Part shown: piece after piece, positions 23,725 to 32,848 of the stretch
How positions within the stretch are numbered: the first letter of the stretch is position 1
How the letters are laid out: every line of letters begins with the position of its first letter
Assembly: GCF_049933045.1 (NCBI RefSeq)
Contig: NZ_CP187926.1
Location: 558,001-622,000, forward strand
Length of the DNA stretch: 64,000 nt
Direction of reading: 5' to 3'
Origin: Pseudocolwellia sp049933045
GTDB taxonomy: Bacteria > Pseudomonadota > Gammaproteobacteria > Enterobacterales > Alteromonadaceae
Program-made: the position numbers and the translations under genes
The notes under the pieces: generated by a model
Databases searched by the model: none
The model's input: only the letters and a program-made list of their open reading frames with translations
Told to the model about the DNA's origin: nothing

Positions 23725-25866
23725 ATGAATGCTGTAAAACTCTCATCGTTTAGCAAGTTATTACTTCTTCCTATAAACGTGTTTCATTCAAACCTTATTA
23801 AATCAGGTTTATTAACTTTAGTTGTAAGCTTTACGTGGCTTTTTTCACCTGCGGTTTATGCATTCCAAAATAGCCAATCAGAAAACCTTTTAAATGACTC
23901 TGAAGACAACGTCGACGATAAAAACTCTTCAAGTAATGTTGAAGTTTTATCGATATACAACAACAGCCGTTTATCATCTATCGACGATGTGTTTACTTCA
24001 GACAATACGCTTATTTTTCTACAAGACAGTGTAAGCCTAGATCGCACAATAGCTGATGTAATAACACAAACCGTGGGTGTTGAGCTAAACGGACAAGGCG
24101 GATTATTACAAAGTTATAATATGCGTGGTTTTAGTCGAGACCGCATTAAAACAGAAGTTAACGGCATTCCTATTATTACCGACCGTAGGGCTGGTAACTC
24201 AATCTCCTTTATTCCTACCAAATTAATCAACAGTGTTTATATACAAAAAGGTCCTAGCTCATCTTTATATGGTTCAGGCGCTATGGGCGGTGTTGTCAGT
24301 TTATCAACGCTTGGTAACGACAATCTTATTGGCGTTAAGCTTGAGCCAACAGATGATTTTGATGGCTTAACTAGCCAAAGTGTTTTTGGTCAATACACCA
24401 ACACAACCAACAATGATAGCAGCATAAATATTGGTGGTGTACACCGTAAAGCTAAAGCAACTTATTCAGCTGACAACACACCTTTATTTAGCCAGTTTGA
24501 GCAAACAAGTCTTAGCGTGAATACTGATTTTATTTGGAATAATATCGATATTAATGCCTCACTTATTTATAGCCATGGCGTAAATATTGGCAAAAGTTCA
24601 TCAACCTTTCCAGACAACAGAATAAGTGACTATCCAGAAGATGATCACTTACTGAGCCAAATTCAATTTTCAGATCAAAACGATACGTGGAAGCTGCAAT
24701 TTTTTCAGCATAAACAATATTGGCAAACGGATATTGTACGCTTAAGTGATGGCGATATTAGTCGACGAAACTTCACTGATTATTCATCACATACCTTTGG
24801 TGCGTTAGCGACTTATGCTTTAGATCAAACCCTATTGGGTGTTGAGTGGAATGAGCGACAAAACATTAATATTACTGAGCAAGAGTTTGACGCGGATAAC
24901 ACCTTTTTGTGGGCTAACACTTCGGTTAATGCCGATGAGCGTAATATCGGTGTATACATCAACCATCATTGGTATATTAATGCGTTAACACTTAATGTGG
25001 GAGCTCGTTACGACACTGTATCGGTAAAACAAAACAATGATAATAATTTAGATGAACAGTCGGCTACACCAGCAAGTCGAGTATCGTTAAGTAACTTATC
25101 TGTTAATAAGGATGCTTTTTCAGCGTCTTTGAATGCGCAATATGCTTTTGAAAACAACACACAACTTTCAGCTGAAATAGCTTCGTCTTTTAGGTTTCCT
25201 ACTGTAAGTGAGTTATTATTTTCAGGCGAAACGCCAAGAGGGAATACCCAAGGTAATCCAGATTTGTTGTCAGAAAAAAGTATGGGTTATCAGTTGTCGT
25301 TAACCCATCAATTTTCACCAACTATCGAAGGTAAAATTAATACTTACCTATATGATATTGAAAATTATATCGAGCGTTTAACGTTAAGTGTTGATGATGG
25401 AACTGGTAATAATGAAGATATAACGGGCTATAAAAATTCAGAAAACGTTACCATAAAAGGCGTAGAGCTTTTAGCTACATGGCAAGCTTCGCAACAGTTT
25501 AATTCATCATTAGGCTTACAATGGCAGCAAGGTAAAAATCAAAATAACGAGACTGTGGATGACGGACTACCCGCAGCAATTAAATGGCTATTTCAGTGGT
25601 CTCCTGAAGTTAAAGGTTTAAACGATTTTTCGATCATTAATAATATGAGCTACCGCTTTACACGTAATAGCTTTGGTCCGTCAGAAATAGAATTATCGAA
25701 ACGATTAATATGGAATACCACAGCGAGTTTTAAATTTAATAAGCAGAGTGAAGTGGCTTTGTCGGTATTAAATTTAATGAACGAAAACTATAAAGCCTCT
25801 TCCGATGAAGATGCACCATTTCAACCTAAACGTAGTATCGATTTAACGTTTACATGGTTTTATTAA
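23725..25866 (+). CDS. TonB-dependent receptor of the Fur-box operon
   Basis: A 713-residue outer-membrane receptor. After an N-terminal export region come an about 50-residue acidic linker, a plug domain (ADVITQTVGVEL, YNMRGFSRDRIKTEVNGIP, and GPSSSLYGSGAMGGVVSL), and a 22-strand-type barrel ending in DLTFTWFY. The plug motif GPSSSLYGSGAMGG is standard. Such receptors import iron complexes, heme or vitamins using TonB energy; the Fur box at the operon start points to an iron source. Co-transcription with redox proteins suggests that the imported iron is reduced in the periplasm. Confidence 0.9.
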   Translation: MNAVKLSSFSKLLLLPINVFHSNLIKSGLLTLVVSFTWLFSPAVYAFQNSQSENLLNDSEDNVDDKNSSSNVEVLSIYNNSRLSSIDDVFTSDNTLIFLQDSVSLDRTIADVITQTVGVELNGQGGLLQSYNMRGFSRDRIKTEVNGIPIITDRRAGNSISFIPTKLINSVYIQKGPSSSLYGSGAMGGVVSLSTLGNDNLIGVKLEPTDDFDGLTSQSVFGQYTNTTNNDSSINIGGVHRKAKATYSADNTPLFSQFEQTSLSVNTDFIWNNIDINASLIYSHGVNIGKSSSTFPDNRISDYPEDDHLLSQIQFSDQNDTWKLQFFQHKQYWQTDIVRLSDGDISRRNFTDYSSHTFGALATYALDQTLLGVEWNERQNINITEQEFDADNTFLWANTSVNADERNIGVYINHHWYINALTLNVGARYDTVSVKQNNDNNLDEQSATPASRVSLSNLSVNKDAFSASLNAQYAFENNTQLSAEIASSFRFPTVSELLFSGETPRGNTQGNPDLLSEKSMGYQLSLTHQFSPTIEGKINTYLYDIENYIERLTLSVDDGTGNNEDITGYKNSENVTIKGVELLATWQASQQFNSSLGLQWQQGKNQNNETVDDGLPAAIKWLFQWSPEVKGLNDFSIINNMSYRFTRNSFGPSEIELSKRLIWNTTASFKFNKQSEVALSVLNLMNENYKASSDEDAPFQPKRSIDLTFTWFY

Positions 25867-25960
25867 AGCCAAAGTAATATTTTTCCTGTTACTCGTTAGT
25901 TATATCGACAGTTAGTACTACATGTTAGAAGTGAAAATAAAAAGAGTAAGTTAATCCAAT

Positions 25961-26467
25961 ATGTCTTTTAGAAAAGTAAATAGAAGCACACACAAATGGG
26001 CAAGCATCATTGTTGCCATACCTGTACTTATCATTATAGTGACGGGTATTTTGTTGTTGATTAAAAAAGAATTCAGCTACCTGCAACCAGCGAGTCAGAG
26101 TGGCGTGAGTAATGTACCAAGTATTCCGTTTGATGTTATTTTACAGCAAGCTAAAAGTGTTGAAGAGGCACAGGTAGAGTCGTGGGATTCTATCGATCGT
26201 TTAGATGTTAGACCGTCAAAAGGCATTATAAAAATACGTACAAACTCGCAATGGGAAATTCAACTCGACTCTGAAACTGCAGAAATACTTCACGTAGCTT
26301 ATCGTAGATCAGACACCATTGAACAAATACACGATGGTACTTATTGGCAAAAGAATGCGAATTTATGGCTAAGTTTACCTGTAGCTATCACGTTGTTGTT
26401 GATCTCGTTAACGGGACTGTTTCTATTCTTTTATCCGTATTACAAACGTTTTCAAAAAAGAGATTAG
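25961..26467 (+). CDS. PepSY-associated membrane protein
   Basis: The 168-residue protein has a membrane helix near each end (about 15-37 and 137-160) around a periplasmic PepSY-like domain. The start RKVNRSTHKWASIIVAIPVLIIIVTGILLL, given here as a family resemblance, matches PepSY_TM proteins such as small relatives of PiuB and siderophore-iron reductases, where the His in the first helix can bind heme. It is the last gene of the Fur-box operon and may reduce the imported iron complex. It is shorter than the four-helix reductases, so it probably works with other membrane partners. Confidence 0.75.
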   Translation: MSFRKVNRSTHKWASIIVAIPVLIIIVTGILLLIKKEFSYLQPASQSGVSNVPSIPFDVILQQAKSVEEAQVESWDSIDRLDVRPSKGIIKIRTNSQWEIQLDSETAEILHVAYRRSDTIEQIHDGTYWQKNANLWLSLPVAITLLLISLTGLFLFFYPYYKRFQKRD

Positions 26468-26478
26468 TCGGTGCTAAC

Positions 26479-26505
26479 GTTAAAACCTGACTTGAAGGTT
26501 TTAAC
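26479..26505. terminator. Hairpin between convergent genes
   Basis: A 9-bp perfect stem (GTTAAAACC / GGTTTTAAC) with a 9-base loop lies just after the PepSY gene. No strong T-run follows, so it is a moderate terminator candidate. Confidence 0.45.
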
Positions 26506-26550
26506 TGAAAGTCTAACTTTTATTTATGTTTAGCGTTAACTGTTTAAGTG

Positions 26551-27039
26551 CTAAAGAATAAAGGTATTCTTTGATCTTTCAGATATAAATAGATAAGGAG
26601 CCCATAAACATAATGCGATAGCGCCACTGGCTATAGCTTGGATTGTATCTATTGTTATGAATTCAATTTCTGGAAACAAAAAGCTGATTATTAAGTTATC
26701 AATACAAATGAAAAAAAATGTCGCTATCGCGGTAATTAAATACCATTTAGGAAATATTGATTTCTTTTTGAAAAATAAAATAATTAAGGTAATAGATAAG
26801 ATTACAAAAATAATATTTGCTATAAGCTCTCCAGCGACTAACGAAATAAATGCTAAAGATGCGCTTTCTATTATGTCTTCCATTGTTCCATCTGAAAACA
26901 TAACAGGATAAATATTTAAAAGATCGGAGAGTAATCTAAAAGGTGAAATAGTAATGCCAAAACCAAGTAAAAAAAGCCAACCACCAAATTCCCAAGGTTC
27001 TTTTTTTATAACATCTTGCTCAATTTCGTTAACGTCCAT
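26551..27039 (-). CDS. DUF2569 membrane protein
   Basis: The 162-residue protein starts with a cytoplasmic acidic stretch, then the family mark FGGWLFLLGFGITISPFRLL, three further helices, and an end ALCLWAPYLFISERSKNTF, which fits the DUF2569 ending (W.PY...S.RVK.TF). It is an inner-membrane protein of unknown function. It stands alone, convergent to the PepSY gene. A 16-bp MITE end lies 12 bases upstream of its start and may have brought or changed its promoter. Confidence 0.8.
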   Translation of the reverse strand: MDVNEIEQDVIKKEPWEFGGWLFLLGFGITISPFRLLSDLLNIYPVMFSDGTMEDIIESASLAFISLVAGELIANIIFVILSITLIILFFKKKSIFPKWYLITAIATFFFICIDNLIISFLFPEIEFITIDTIQAIASGAIALCLWAPYLFISERSKNTFIL

Positions 27040-27050
27040 TTGATTTCCTA

Positions 27051-27066
27051 ATTAATCCGTTTGGTA
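27051..27066. repeat. Solo MITE terminal repeat
   Basis: ATTAATCCGTTTGGTA is identical to the right ends of the two MITE copies at 41.3 and 44.4 kb. No matching left end is seen nearby, so it is probably a remnant. Confidence 0.6.
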
Positions 27067-27175
27067 TAACTCATATTACGTTACTTTTATTATTGTGAGA
27101 ACTAGCAGTAAGAGTGAAAGACTAATTGAATTGAAATTATGAATCAATAGGTTAGGTTTTTCGAACAGGATTGAG

Positions 27176-27215
27176 GTTAAGCAGCCATATAAGATCTTTT
27201 TATATGGCTGCTTAA
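27176..27215 (-). terminator. Strong hairpin after chemotaxis receptor gene
   Basis: A long stem (GTTAAGCAGCCATATAA / TTATATGGCTGCTTAAC) with a short loop lies about 20 bases after the receptor stop. T-runs are modest on either strand. Confidence 0.6.
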
Positions 27216-27235
27216 CTTATTTATATACTCAAATG

Positions 27236-28786
27236 TTATATTTTAAAAGAGGAAACTAAGTCATTAAGTTCAACGGCAAACTTTGCCAGATTCTCACTTG
27301 TTTCAGCGGTATGGGATGCGCTAGTGGTTGTTTGCTCTGTCATAATACTAATTTTATTAATAATGTCTTTTACTTGTTGAGTTGTTGCACTTTGTTCTTC
27401 AGTAGCGGCACTCACCATGATATTTAAATCGGTTACTTCAAGCATTTTGGTTTGCATATTTTGTACTAAACTACCTGCCTCTTTTGTTAATACAACGCTG
27501 ATTTTTGTTTGCTCTTGAAAGTGCTCCATGTTGTTCACAACTTTTTCTACGCCTAATTGTAAAACTTCTATCACTGATGTGATATTAGCTGTCGACTCTT
27601 GTGTTCTACTTGCTAAAGTTCTTACTTCATCAGCAACCACTGCAAAACCTCTACCTTGTTCGCCAGCTCGTGCAGCTTCTATTGCAGCATTTAATGCGAG
27701 TAAATTTGTTTGCTCAGCAATGCCTTGAATGGTCGATACAATTTCACCTATATTCAAACTAGCGTCTTTTAACTGTGATACTTCTTTGAAAGACTCTTGA
27801 ATACTGAGGTTAAGCTCATAACTAGACGTAATGTTTTTATCAATAATAACAGCACAATTATTAGTGTTTTCTGTCGCTTGTTTTGTAGCGTCTAATGTTG
27901 TGTGTGTATTCTCAGCAACTTCTCTAATGGCTATAACCATGTCATTAGAAGCGGAATCAGCGCATACAATATCATCGTGTTGACTGCGCATGCCGTGATT
28001 GATTTGTGAAGTGACTGCCGATAACTCTTCTGCTTGTGTTGCTAAACTGCAAGATGAAGCGGATATTTTTAATAAAACATTCCTAAAATTTATAAGCATC
28101 TCATTAAATGCATTACTAATTTCTGCAAGCTCATCTTTACCTTCTACTTTAAGGGTTAATGTTAGATTATTAGTCTTATTTATCTCCATCATTAAATCTC
28201 GCATATCATTCAAAGGTTTGTAAATATTTCTACTGACTTTGTACGATAACCAAATAATGAATAAGAAGAATAATGATACTTTCATGGTTAGGTTTAAGGC
28301 ACTTTCCCAAAAAATATCATCGGCATCATCTATGTATATGCCTGTTCCTATGACCCAACCCCAAGGTTTAAAGGACTTAACATAAGAGATTTTATCTATA
28401 TTTTCAGTACTGCCTGCTCGGTTCCATTGATAACTTACAAAGCCCTCTTCTTGAGCTTTTACAATACGTACCATTTCTTCAAAGAAACGAAAGCCATTGG
28501 GATCACTAATGTTTTGTATATTTTGACCAATCAAGTTTTTAGTCGGGTGGGTCAGCATAAGATAATCAAGAGAGTTAACCCAAAAGTAATCTTTATCGCC
28601 ATAATGCATTGTTCTTAGAGATGCTAACGCATGAGATTTTGCGTCTTCTTCAGTTAAACTTCCATCTTGAGATTGTTGGTAAAAATACTTAACAACATCG
28701 GTTGCTGCTTCTGCTAAATGGACTGTTTTTGTATATCTATCTTTTAACAAGTTCTCATGTAATGTACTCAGAGATAATAGCATCAT
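27236..28786 (-). CDS. Methyl-accepting chemotaxis protein with single Cache domain
   Basis: The product has a periplasmic Cache_2-type sensor (YGDKDYFWVNSLDYLMLTHP, ... KSFKPWGWVIGTGIYIDD), a second membrane helix near residues 165-182, a HAMP linker, and a signalling domain with the conserved hairpin tip (IAEQTNLLALNAAIEAARAGE; quoted in part: LNAAIEAARAGEQGRGFAV). It should steer the CheA kinase. The ATG at 28786 falls inside the first membrane helix: upstream codons to 28852 continue in frame as KLLILIISSFIALTA, but no ATG, GTG or TTG start is present before the TAA at 28853. Either the true start is lost by a small change, or the N-terminus is truncated. Confidence 0.85.
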   Translation of the reverse strand: MMLLSLSTLHENLLKDRYTKTVHLAEAATDVVKYFYQQSQDGSLTEEDAKSHALASLRTMHYGDKDYFWVNSLDYLMLTHPTKNLIGQNIQNISDPNGFRFFEEMVRIVKAQEEGFVSYQWNRAGSTENIDKISYVKSFKPWGWVIGTGIYIDDADDIFWESALNLTMKVSLFFLFIIWLSYKVSRNIYKPLNDMRDLMMEINKTNNLTLTLKVEGKDELAEISNAFNEMLINFRNVLLKISASSCSLATQAEELSAVTSQINHGMRSQHDDIVCADSASNDMVIAIREVAENTHTTLDATKQATENTNNCAVIIDKNITSSYELNLSIQESFKEVSQLKDASLNIGEIVSTIQGIAEQTNLLALNAAIEAARAGEQGRGFAVVADEVRTLASRTQESTANITSVIEVLQLGVEKVVNNMEHFQEQTKISVVLTKEAGSLVQNMQTKMLEVTDLNIMVSAATEEQSATTQQVKDIINKISIMTEQTTTSASHTAETSENLAKFAVELNDLVSSFKI

Positions 28787-28852
28787 GGCAGTTAACGCTA
28801 TGAATGAAGAAATGATGAGTATTAATAGTTTAGATTTAACTTCTGAGCTTAC

Positions 28853-29129
28853 TTAATGTTACGTTCACTAATATTTATCCGAAAATTTTTATAATGCTTT
28901 TATTATTGCACAAAATCTAAATATTTCAGTAGTTAAGGTAAATTAAATTGTTTTTATTTTAGGAAAAGCTATAGGTTTTGAATAAGTATTAGCCGAGTTG
29001 TGCTTTTGAATAAATTATTTGGACCGTAAATTTATATTACGCACTGTTGCTTCTCATTAAAACCCACCAATACTATTGAGGCTTGTCATCATGTTTTTTA
29101 ATTTGGTAGGGAATATAGGGGAGTTAATA
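28853..29129. other. Intergenic stretch, nothing assignable
   Basis: AT-rich DNA between the chemotaxis receptor and tadA. I see no gene or hairpin that I can support; it presumably holds the receptor promoter and the end of the tadA transcript. Confidence 0.5.
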
Positions 29130-29723
29130 TTAATTTTGAGAGGCTTTTTTCTCTTTCTTCTTCGCTTTAATTTCTGAACGTCTACGTTTGAAAAATGCTG
29201 AAAGTAAGCTGCTACATTGTTCAGCTAAAACGCCTTTGGTAGTTTCTATTTTATGGTTATGTTTTTCGTGATTAACTAAGTTGAAGGCACTACCTGCTGC
29301 GCCTGTTTTTAGATCGTTTGCAGCGAAGACTAAACGTTTAATTCTGCTATGAACAAGTAAGCCTGCACACATAGGGCAGGGCTCTAACGTTACATAAAGC
29401 GTGCAGTCGAGCATGCGGTAGTTTTGTAAGCTTTGTCCTGCTTGTTTGATTGCGAGCATTTCGGCGTGTGCTGATGGATCGTTTAAGGTGATGGACTGAT
29501 TAAAGCCTTCGCCAATAATTTCTCCGTTAGCAACGACAACGGCTCCAACAGGAATTTCGTCAATCTGCTCGGCTTGCTGTGCTAACTCGTAAGCACGTTG
29601 CATAAACTTTATATCAGTTGGATCAAACACATCAGTTTCATTAATGTCATCGACTTTATTAACTTCATTGAACTCATCAACATTGTCTGTACCGTCTGTT
29701 ACTTTACTTATGTTGATGCTCAT
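29130..29723 (-). CDS. tadA: tRNA-specific adenosine deaminase TadA
   Basis: TadA changes the wobble adenosine of tRNA-Arg(ACG) to inosine. The 197-residue protein has the zinc site: HAEMLAIKQA (His and catalytic Glu) and PCPMCAG (two Cys), within a normal cytidine-deaminase fold starting at MQRAYELAQQAE. An acidic N-terminal extension of about 38 residues, rich in Asp and Asn, precedes it, and the C-terminus is very basic (KRRRSEIKAKKKEKK). The start overlaps the hemW stop (ATGA). The true start could be further in, but no better ribosome site is obvious. Confidence 0.93.
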   Translation of the reverse strand: MSINISKVTDGTDNVDEFNEVNKVDDINETDVFDPTDIKFMQRAYELAQQAEQIDEIPVGAVVVANGEIIGEGFNQSITLNDPSAHAEMLAIKQAGQSLQNYRMLDCTLYVTLEPCPMCAGLLVHSRIKRLVFAANDLKTGAAGSAFNLVNHEKHNHKIETTKGVLAEQCSSLLSAFFKRRRSEIKAKKKEKKASQN

Positions 29724-30892
29724 AAAAACATCTCAAGTAGATCGTTTAAAAATCGGTGTCCGAGTAGCGTAACTTGCCATGTATTAGCATCGTCTATGCT
29801 GTTTTCGGTTGCATCAATGGCTTTTAACAAGCCTTTTTGTTGTGCATTTTTAAGTGTTGGTAGAATGATGTTACGGCTTAATCCTGTATGAGCTTCAAAA
29901 TCATCTAGGTTAAATTCATCACACAGTCTAAGTAGATTCATCATGTATTCGAAAGGTAGCTCGTTTGTATCTACTTCATTTAAATGATCTAAATGCTCGC
30001 GTGTTTTATCTAAATAACCTTTAGGATGTTTTACTTTAATGGTTCGGTATATTTTTTGTTGCTCTACGTCGGTAATTTTACCGTGTGAACCACAGCCAAT
30101 ACCTAAGTAGTCTCCAAAGCGCCAGTAGTTAAGGTTATGCTTACATTGATATTCTGGCTTGCTGTAGGCTGATATTTCGTATTGTTTATAACCCGCATCT
30201 TCAAGCAGCTTTACGCCTTGGTCTTGAATATCCCACAAGGTTTCATCTGCAGGCAAAGTTGGTGGCTTTGAATGAAACGGTGTATTAGGTTCAATAGTTA
30301 ATTGATACCAAGATAAGTGCGTAGGGTTTAATGCTATGGCTGTTTGCAAATCATCGAGTGCGTTATCTAAAGATTGATTAGGTAAACCATGCATTAAGTC
30401 TAAATTAAAGCTACTTACGCCACATTGAGTGGCAAGTTCTGCGGCACTTTTAGCTTGTTGGCTATCATGTATTCTACCGAGCTTGATCAGCTTGTCTGAT
30501 TCAAAACTTTGTACACCAATAGATAAACGTGAAACGCCTGCATTAAAAAAGCCTATAAATTTATCGGCTTCAACTGTGCCTGGGTTAGCTTCTAAGGTTA
30601 TTTCTATATCAGCATTGTGAGTAAACCTTGCAAGTACTTGGTCTAACATTGATTTAATAGCGCCTGCTGAAAATAAGCTTGGCGTACCACCACCAATAAA
30701 TATGGTGTGTAATGGTCTGTCACTTAGCTTGAAACGTTGAATGTCGGCATCTAAATCTTGTATTAATTGCTCAACATATTCTGCTTCTGGCATGTCGTGT
30801 TTTAAGGCGTGCGAGTTGAAATCACAGTACGGACATTTTTGTACACACCAAGGAATATGTATGTATAACGATAACGGCGGAGCTTGAAGCAC
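29720..30892 (-). CDS. hemW: HemW, radical SAM heme chaperone
   Basis: The 390-residue protein starts LSLYIHIPWCVQKCPYCDFNSH, with the CxxxCxxC [4Fe-4S]/SAM motif, and continues with GGGTPSLF, the LEANPG block, GVQSF and the HemN C-terminal region. HemW-type proteins carry heme and are often labelled oxygen-independent coproporphyrinogen oxidase, an activity they lack. In many gammaproteobacteria rdgB lies directly upstream, as here (60 bases apart). Confidence 0.93.
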   Translation of the reverse strand: MLQAPPLSLYIHIPWCVQKCPYCDFNSHALKHDMPEAEYVEQLIQDLDADIQRFKLSDRPLHTIFIGGGTPSLFSAGAIKSMLDQVLARFTHNADIEITLEANPGTVEADKFIGFFNAGVSRLSIGVQSFESDKLIKLGRIHDSQQAKSAAELATQCGVSSFNLDLMHGLPNQSLDNALDDLQTAIALNPTHLSWYQLTIEPNTPFHSKPPTLPADETLWDIQDQGVKLLEDAGYKQYEISAYSKPEYQCKHNLNYWRFGDYLGIGCGSHGKITDVEQQKIYRTIKVKHPKGYLDKTREHLDHLNEVDTNELPFEYMMNLLRLCDEFNLDDFEAHTGLSRNIILPTLKNAQQKGLLKAIDATENSIDDANTWQVTLLGHRFLNDLLEMFL

Positions 30893-30953
30893 TATAGATA
30901 TTCCTGATATTGATTGATAACGCGGATTCAGACTTTATATTAACTGAGCTTGA

Positions 30954-31550
30954 TTATGCGTTTTTTGCTAATTCTTTCACTAATAAAGCGAGGGCTTGAC
31001 CACGATGGCTTAAAGCATTTTTTAAATCGCGAGGCAGCTGAGCTGAAGTCATTTGATGATCTTCTTGCCAAAATACAGGATCGTAGCCAAAACCTTGTTC
31101 ACCTAACTTTTCGGTGATTATACTGCCTTCCCAAACACCATGACAAATGATTGGAGTAGGATCTTCGGCATGTTTCATGTAAACCAAAACACAATGGAAT
31201 CGCGCTGTACGTTCAGCTGTTGGTACGTTAGATAAAGCGTTTAATAGTTTATCTGTGTTATCCGTATCGGTAGCATTTTCACCGGCATAACGAGCTGAAT
31301 ATACGCCAGGAGCACCGTTTAAAGCGTCAACTTCTAAACCTGAATCGTCTGCTATTGCTGGTAAGCCTGTAATTTTAGCTGCATGGCGCGCTTTAATTAT
31401 CGCATTTTCAACAAAAGTTGTTCCTGTTTCAGGTACTTCAGGTACATTAAAGTTGCTTTGTGGTACTACTTCAATAGCGTGCTGTGCTAATAAAACAGAC
31501 AGCTCTTTTACTTTGCCTTGATTACCTGTTGCTAAAACAACTGTAGACAT
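30954..31550 (-). CDS. rdgB: XTP/dITP diphosphatase RdgB
   Basis: RdgB hydrolyses non-canonical purine triphosphates (dITP, XTP) so they are not put into DNA. The 198-residue sequence has the family marks VLATGNQGKVKEL, ADDSGLEVDAL, GVYSARYAGE, FGYDPVFW and LSHRGQAL. Length is typical. It lies upstream of hemW. The preceding conserved genes (yggT, DUF4426) are cut off from it here by an inserted EamA gene in the other direction. Confidence 0.95.
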   Translation of the reverse strand: MSTVVLATGNQGKVKELSVLLAQHAIEVVPQSNFNVPEVPETGTTFVENAIIKARHAAKITGLPAIADDSGLEVDALNGAPGVYSARYAGENATDTDNTDKLLNALSNVPTAERTARFHCVLVYMKHAEDPTPIICHGVWEGSIITEKLGEQGFGYDPVFWQEDHQMTSAQLPRDLKNALSHRGQALALLVKELAKNA

Positions 31551-31824
31551 GATTTTACCTTTAAATTGTATAGTGTTTTTTAATTGGGGGGATAATACAA
31601 TATTATCGTTAGTCTATTAAGTTATTTCCCTCTCAAGGATAATTTAAAGTATGAGACGAGCATTTTTACTTTCCCTAGAGTATGTATACCCAAATACAGA
31701 AAATGCCTAATTAGGCAAAATGTTTTTTAGAAAGATCACCACTCCACTGACTCCTCATCAAGCAGTGTGTTTTTTTAGGTTTTACAATTTAATCCCAAGC
31801 AGGGGTTATTGATTAAGGATCATT

Positions 31825-32736
31825 ATGTCGTTTAAAGATTCACTTCTTGGTTTGCTCATTGTTATTATTTGGGGCGTTAACTTCCTTGCAATTGCATGGG
31901 GGCTTGATGGTTTACCTCCCTTATTAATGGGTGCTTTACGTTTCGCTTTAGTATTTTCTATTGGCTTTTTGTTTGTTAAAAAACCGAATATTCCCCTTAA
32001 GTGGATGGTAGCTTACGCTTTAGCCATTAGCTTTGGCCAATTCGCCTTTTTATTTAGTGCTATGTCGATGGGAATGCCAGCTGGCTTAGCTTCTTTAATT
32101 TTACAATCTCAAGCCTTATTTACCTTGATTTTTGCTGCCTTACTGCTGAACGAAAGAATTAAGTTCGCGCAGTTGTTATCTATGATCGTCGCTGGCGCAG
32201 GGTTATACATTATTGCAGGTACAGGTGAAGATTCAGCAATGACCCTTATCGGCTTTGTATTAACTATTATTGGTGCAGCGTCATGGGCATTAGGTAATGT
32301 AGTTAACCGAATTATTAGCAATAAAGGCTTTAAACCAGGTATAGATTTAGTGATTTGGTCGGCTTGGATACCTATTATTCCTTTTATGTTATCAAGCTTC
32401 ATTTTTGAAGGTTCTGACTTGATCATCGCAAGCTTACAAGGTTTTAGTTGGGTGTCATTTTTAGCGTTAACCTATTTGGCTGTTGCTGCCTCTATCAGTG
32501 GTTATGGTTTATGGAGTTATTTATTAAGTCGTTACCCTGCTGGCACCGTAGCGCCGTTAAGTTTAGGTGTGCCTATTGTGGGTATTTCAGTATCGGCTTA
32601 TTTTTTAAATGAAACCATAACTGACATGCAATGGATAGGTGGAAGCTTAGTGCTTTTAGGTTTAATTATTAACGCTTTTTGGGCTAGATTAACGGTAAAA
32701 CTAGGCTTTAAAAAGGCAGTTGTTAAACCGATGTAA
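31825..32736 (+). CDS. EamA-family (DMT) transporter
   Basis: The 303-residue inner-membrane protein has ten predicted helices in two EamA repeats, starting LLIVIIWGVNFLAIAWGLDGLPPLLMGALRF (family start, quoted as a guide) and with LLNERI at the end of the first repeat and FLNETI in the second. The start is like EamD/YdeD-type exporters of cysteine and related metabolites, but the substrate cannot be read. It is oriented against the flanking genes and has its own terminator, so it looks inserted between rdgB and the yggT/DUF4426 genes. Confidence 0.85.
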   Translation: MSFKDSLLGLLIVIIWGVNFLAIAWGLDGLPPLLMGALRFALVFSIGFLFVKKPNIPLKWMVAYALAISFGQFAFLFSAMSMGMPAGLASLILQSQALFTLIFAALLLNERIKFAQLLSMIVAGAGLYIIAGTGEDSAMTLIGFVLTIIGAASWALGNVVNRIISNKGFKPGIDLVIWSAWIPIIPFMLSSFIFEGSDLIIASLQGFSWVSFLALTYLAVAASISGYGLWSYLLSRYPAGTVAPLSLGVPIVGISVSAYFLNETITDMQWIGGSLVLLGLIINAFWARLTVKLGFKKAVVKPM

Positions 32737-32772
32737 GCTTGATAAACATTTTATAACGTAAATTTAGTTCGA

Positions 32773-32812
32773 AAAAAAAGGTGAAGTATACAATGTATAT
32801 TTCACCTTTTTT
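32773..32812. terminator. Bidirectional terminator
   Basis: A-run, stem AAAAGGTGAA / TTCACCTTTT with a partly self-paired loop, then a T-run. It can serve the EamA gene on the plus strand and the DUF4426 gene on the minus strand. Confidence 0.85.
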
Positions 32813-32848
32813 GTAAGTTAACCACCCATTAACTCTTAATGGTACAGC

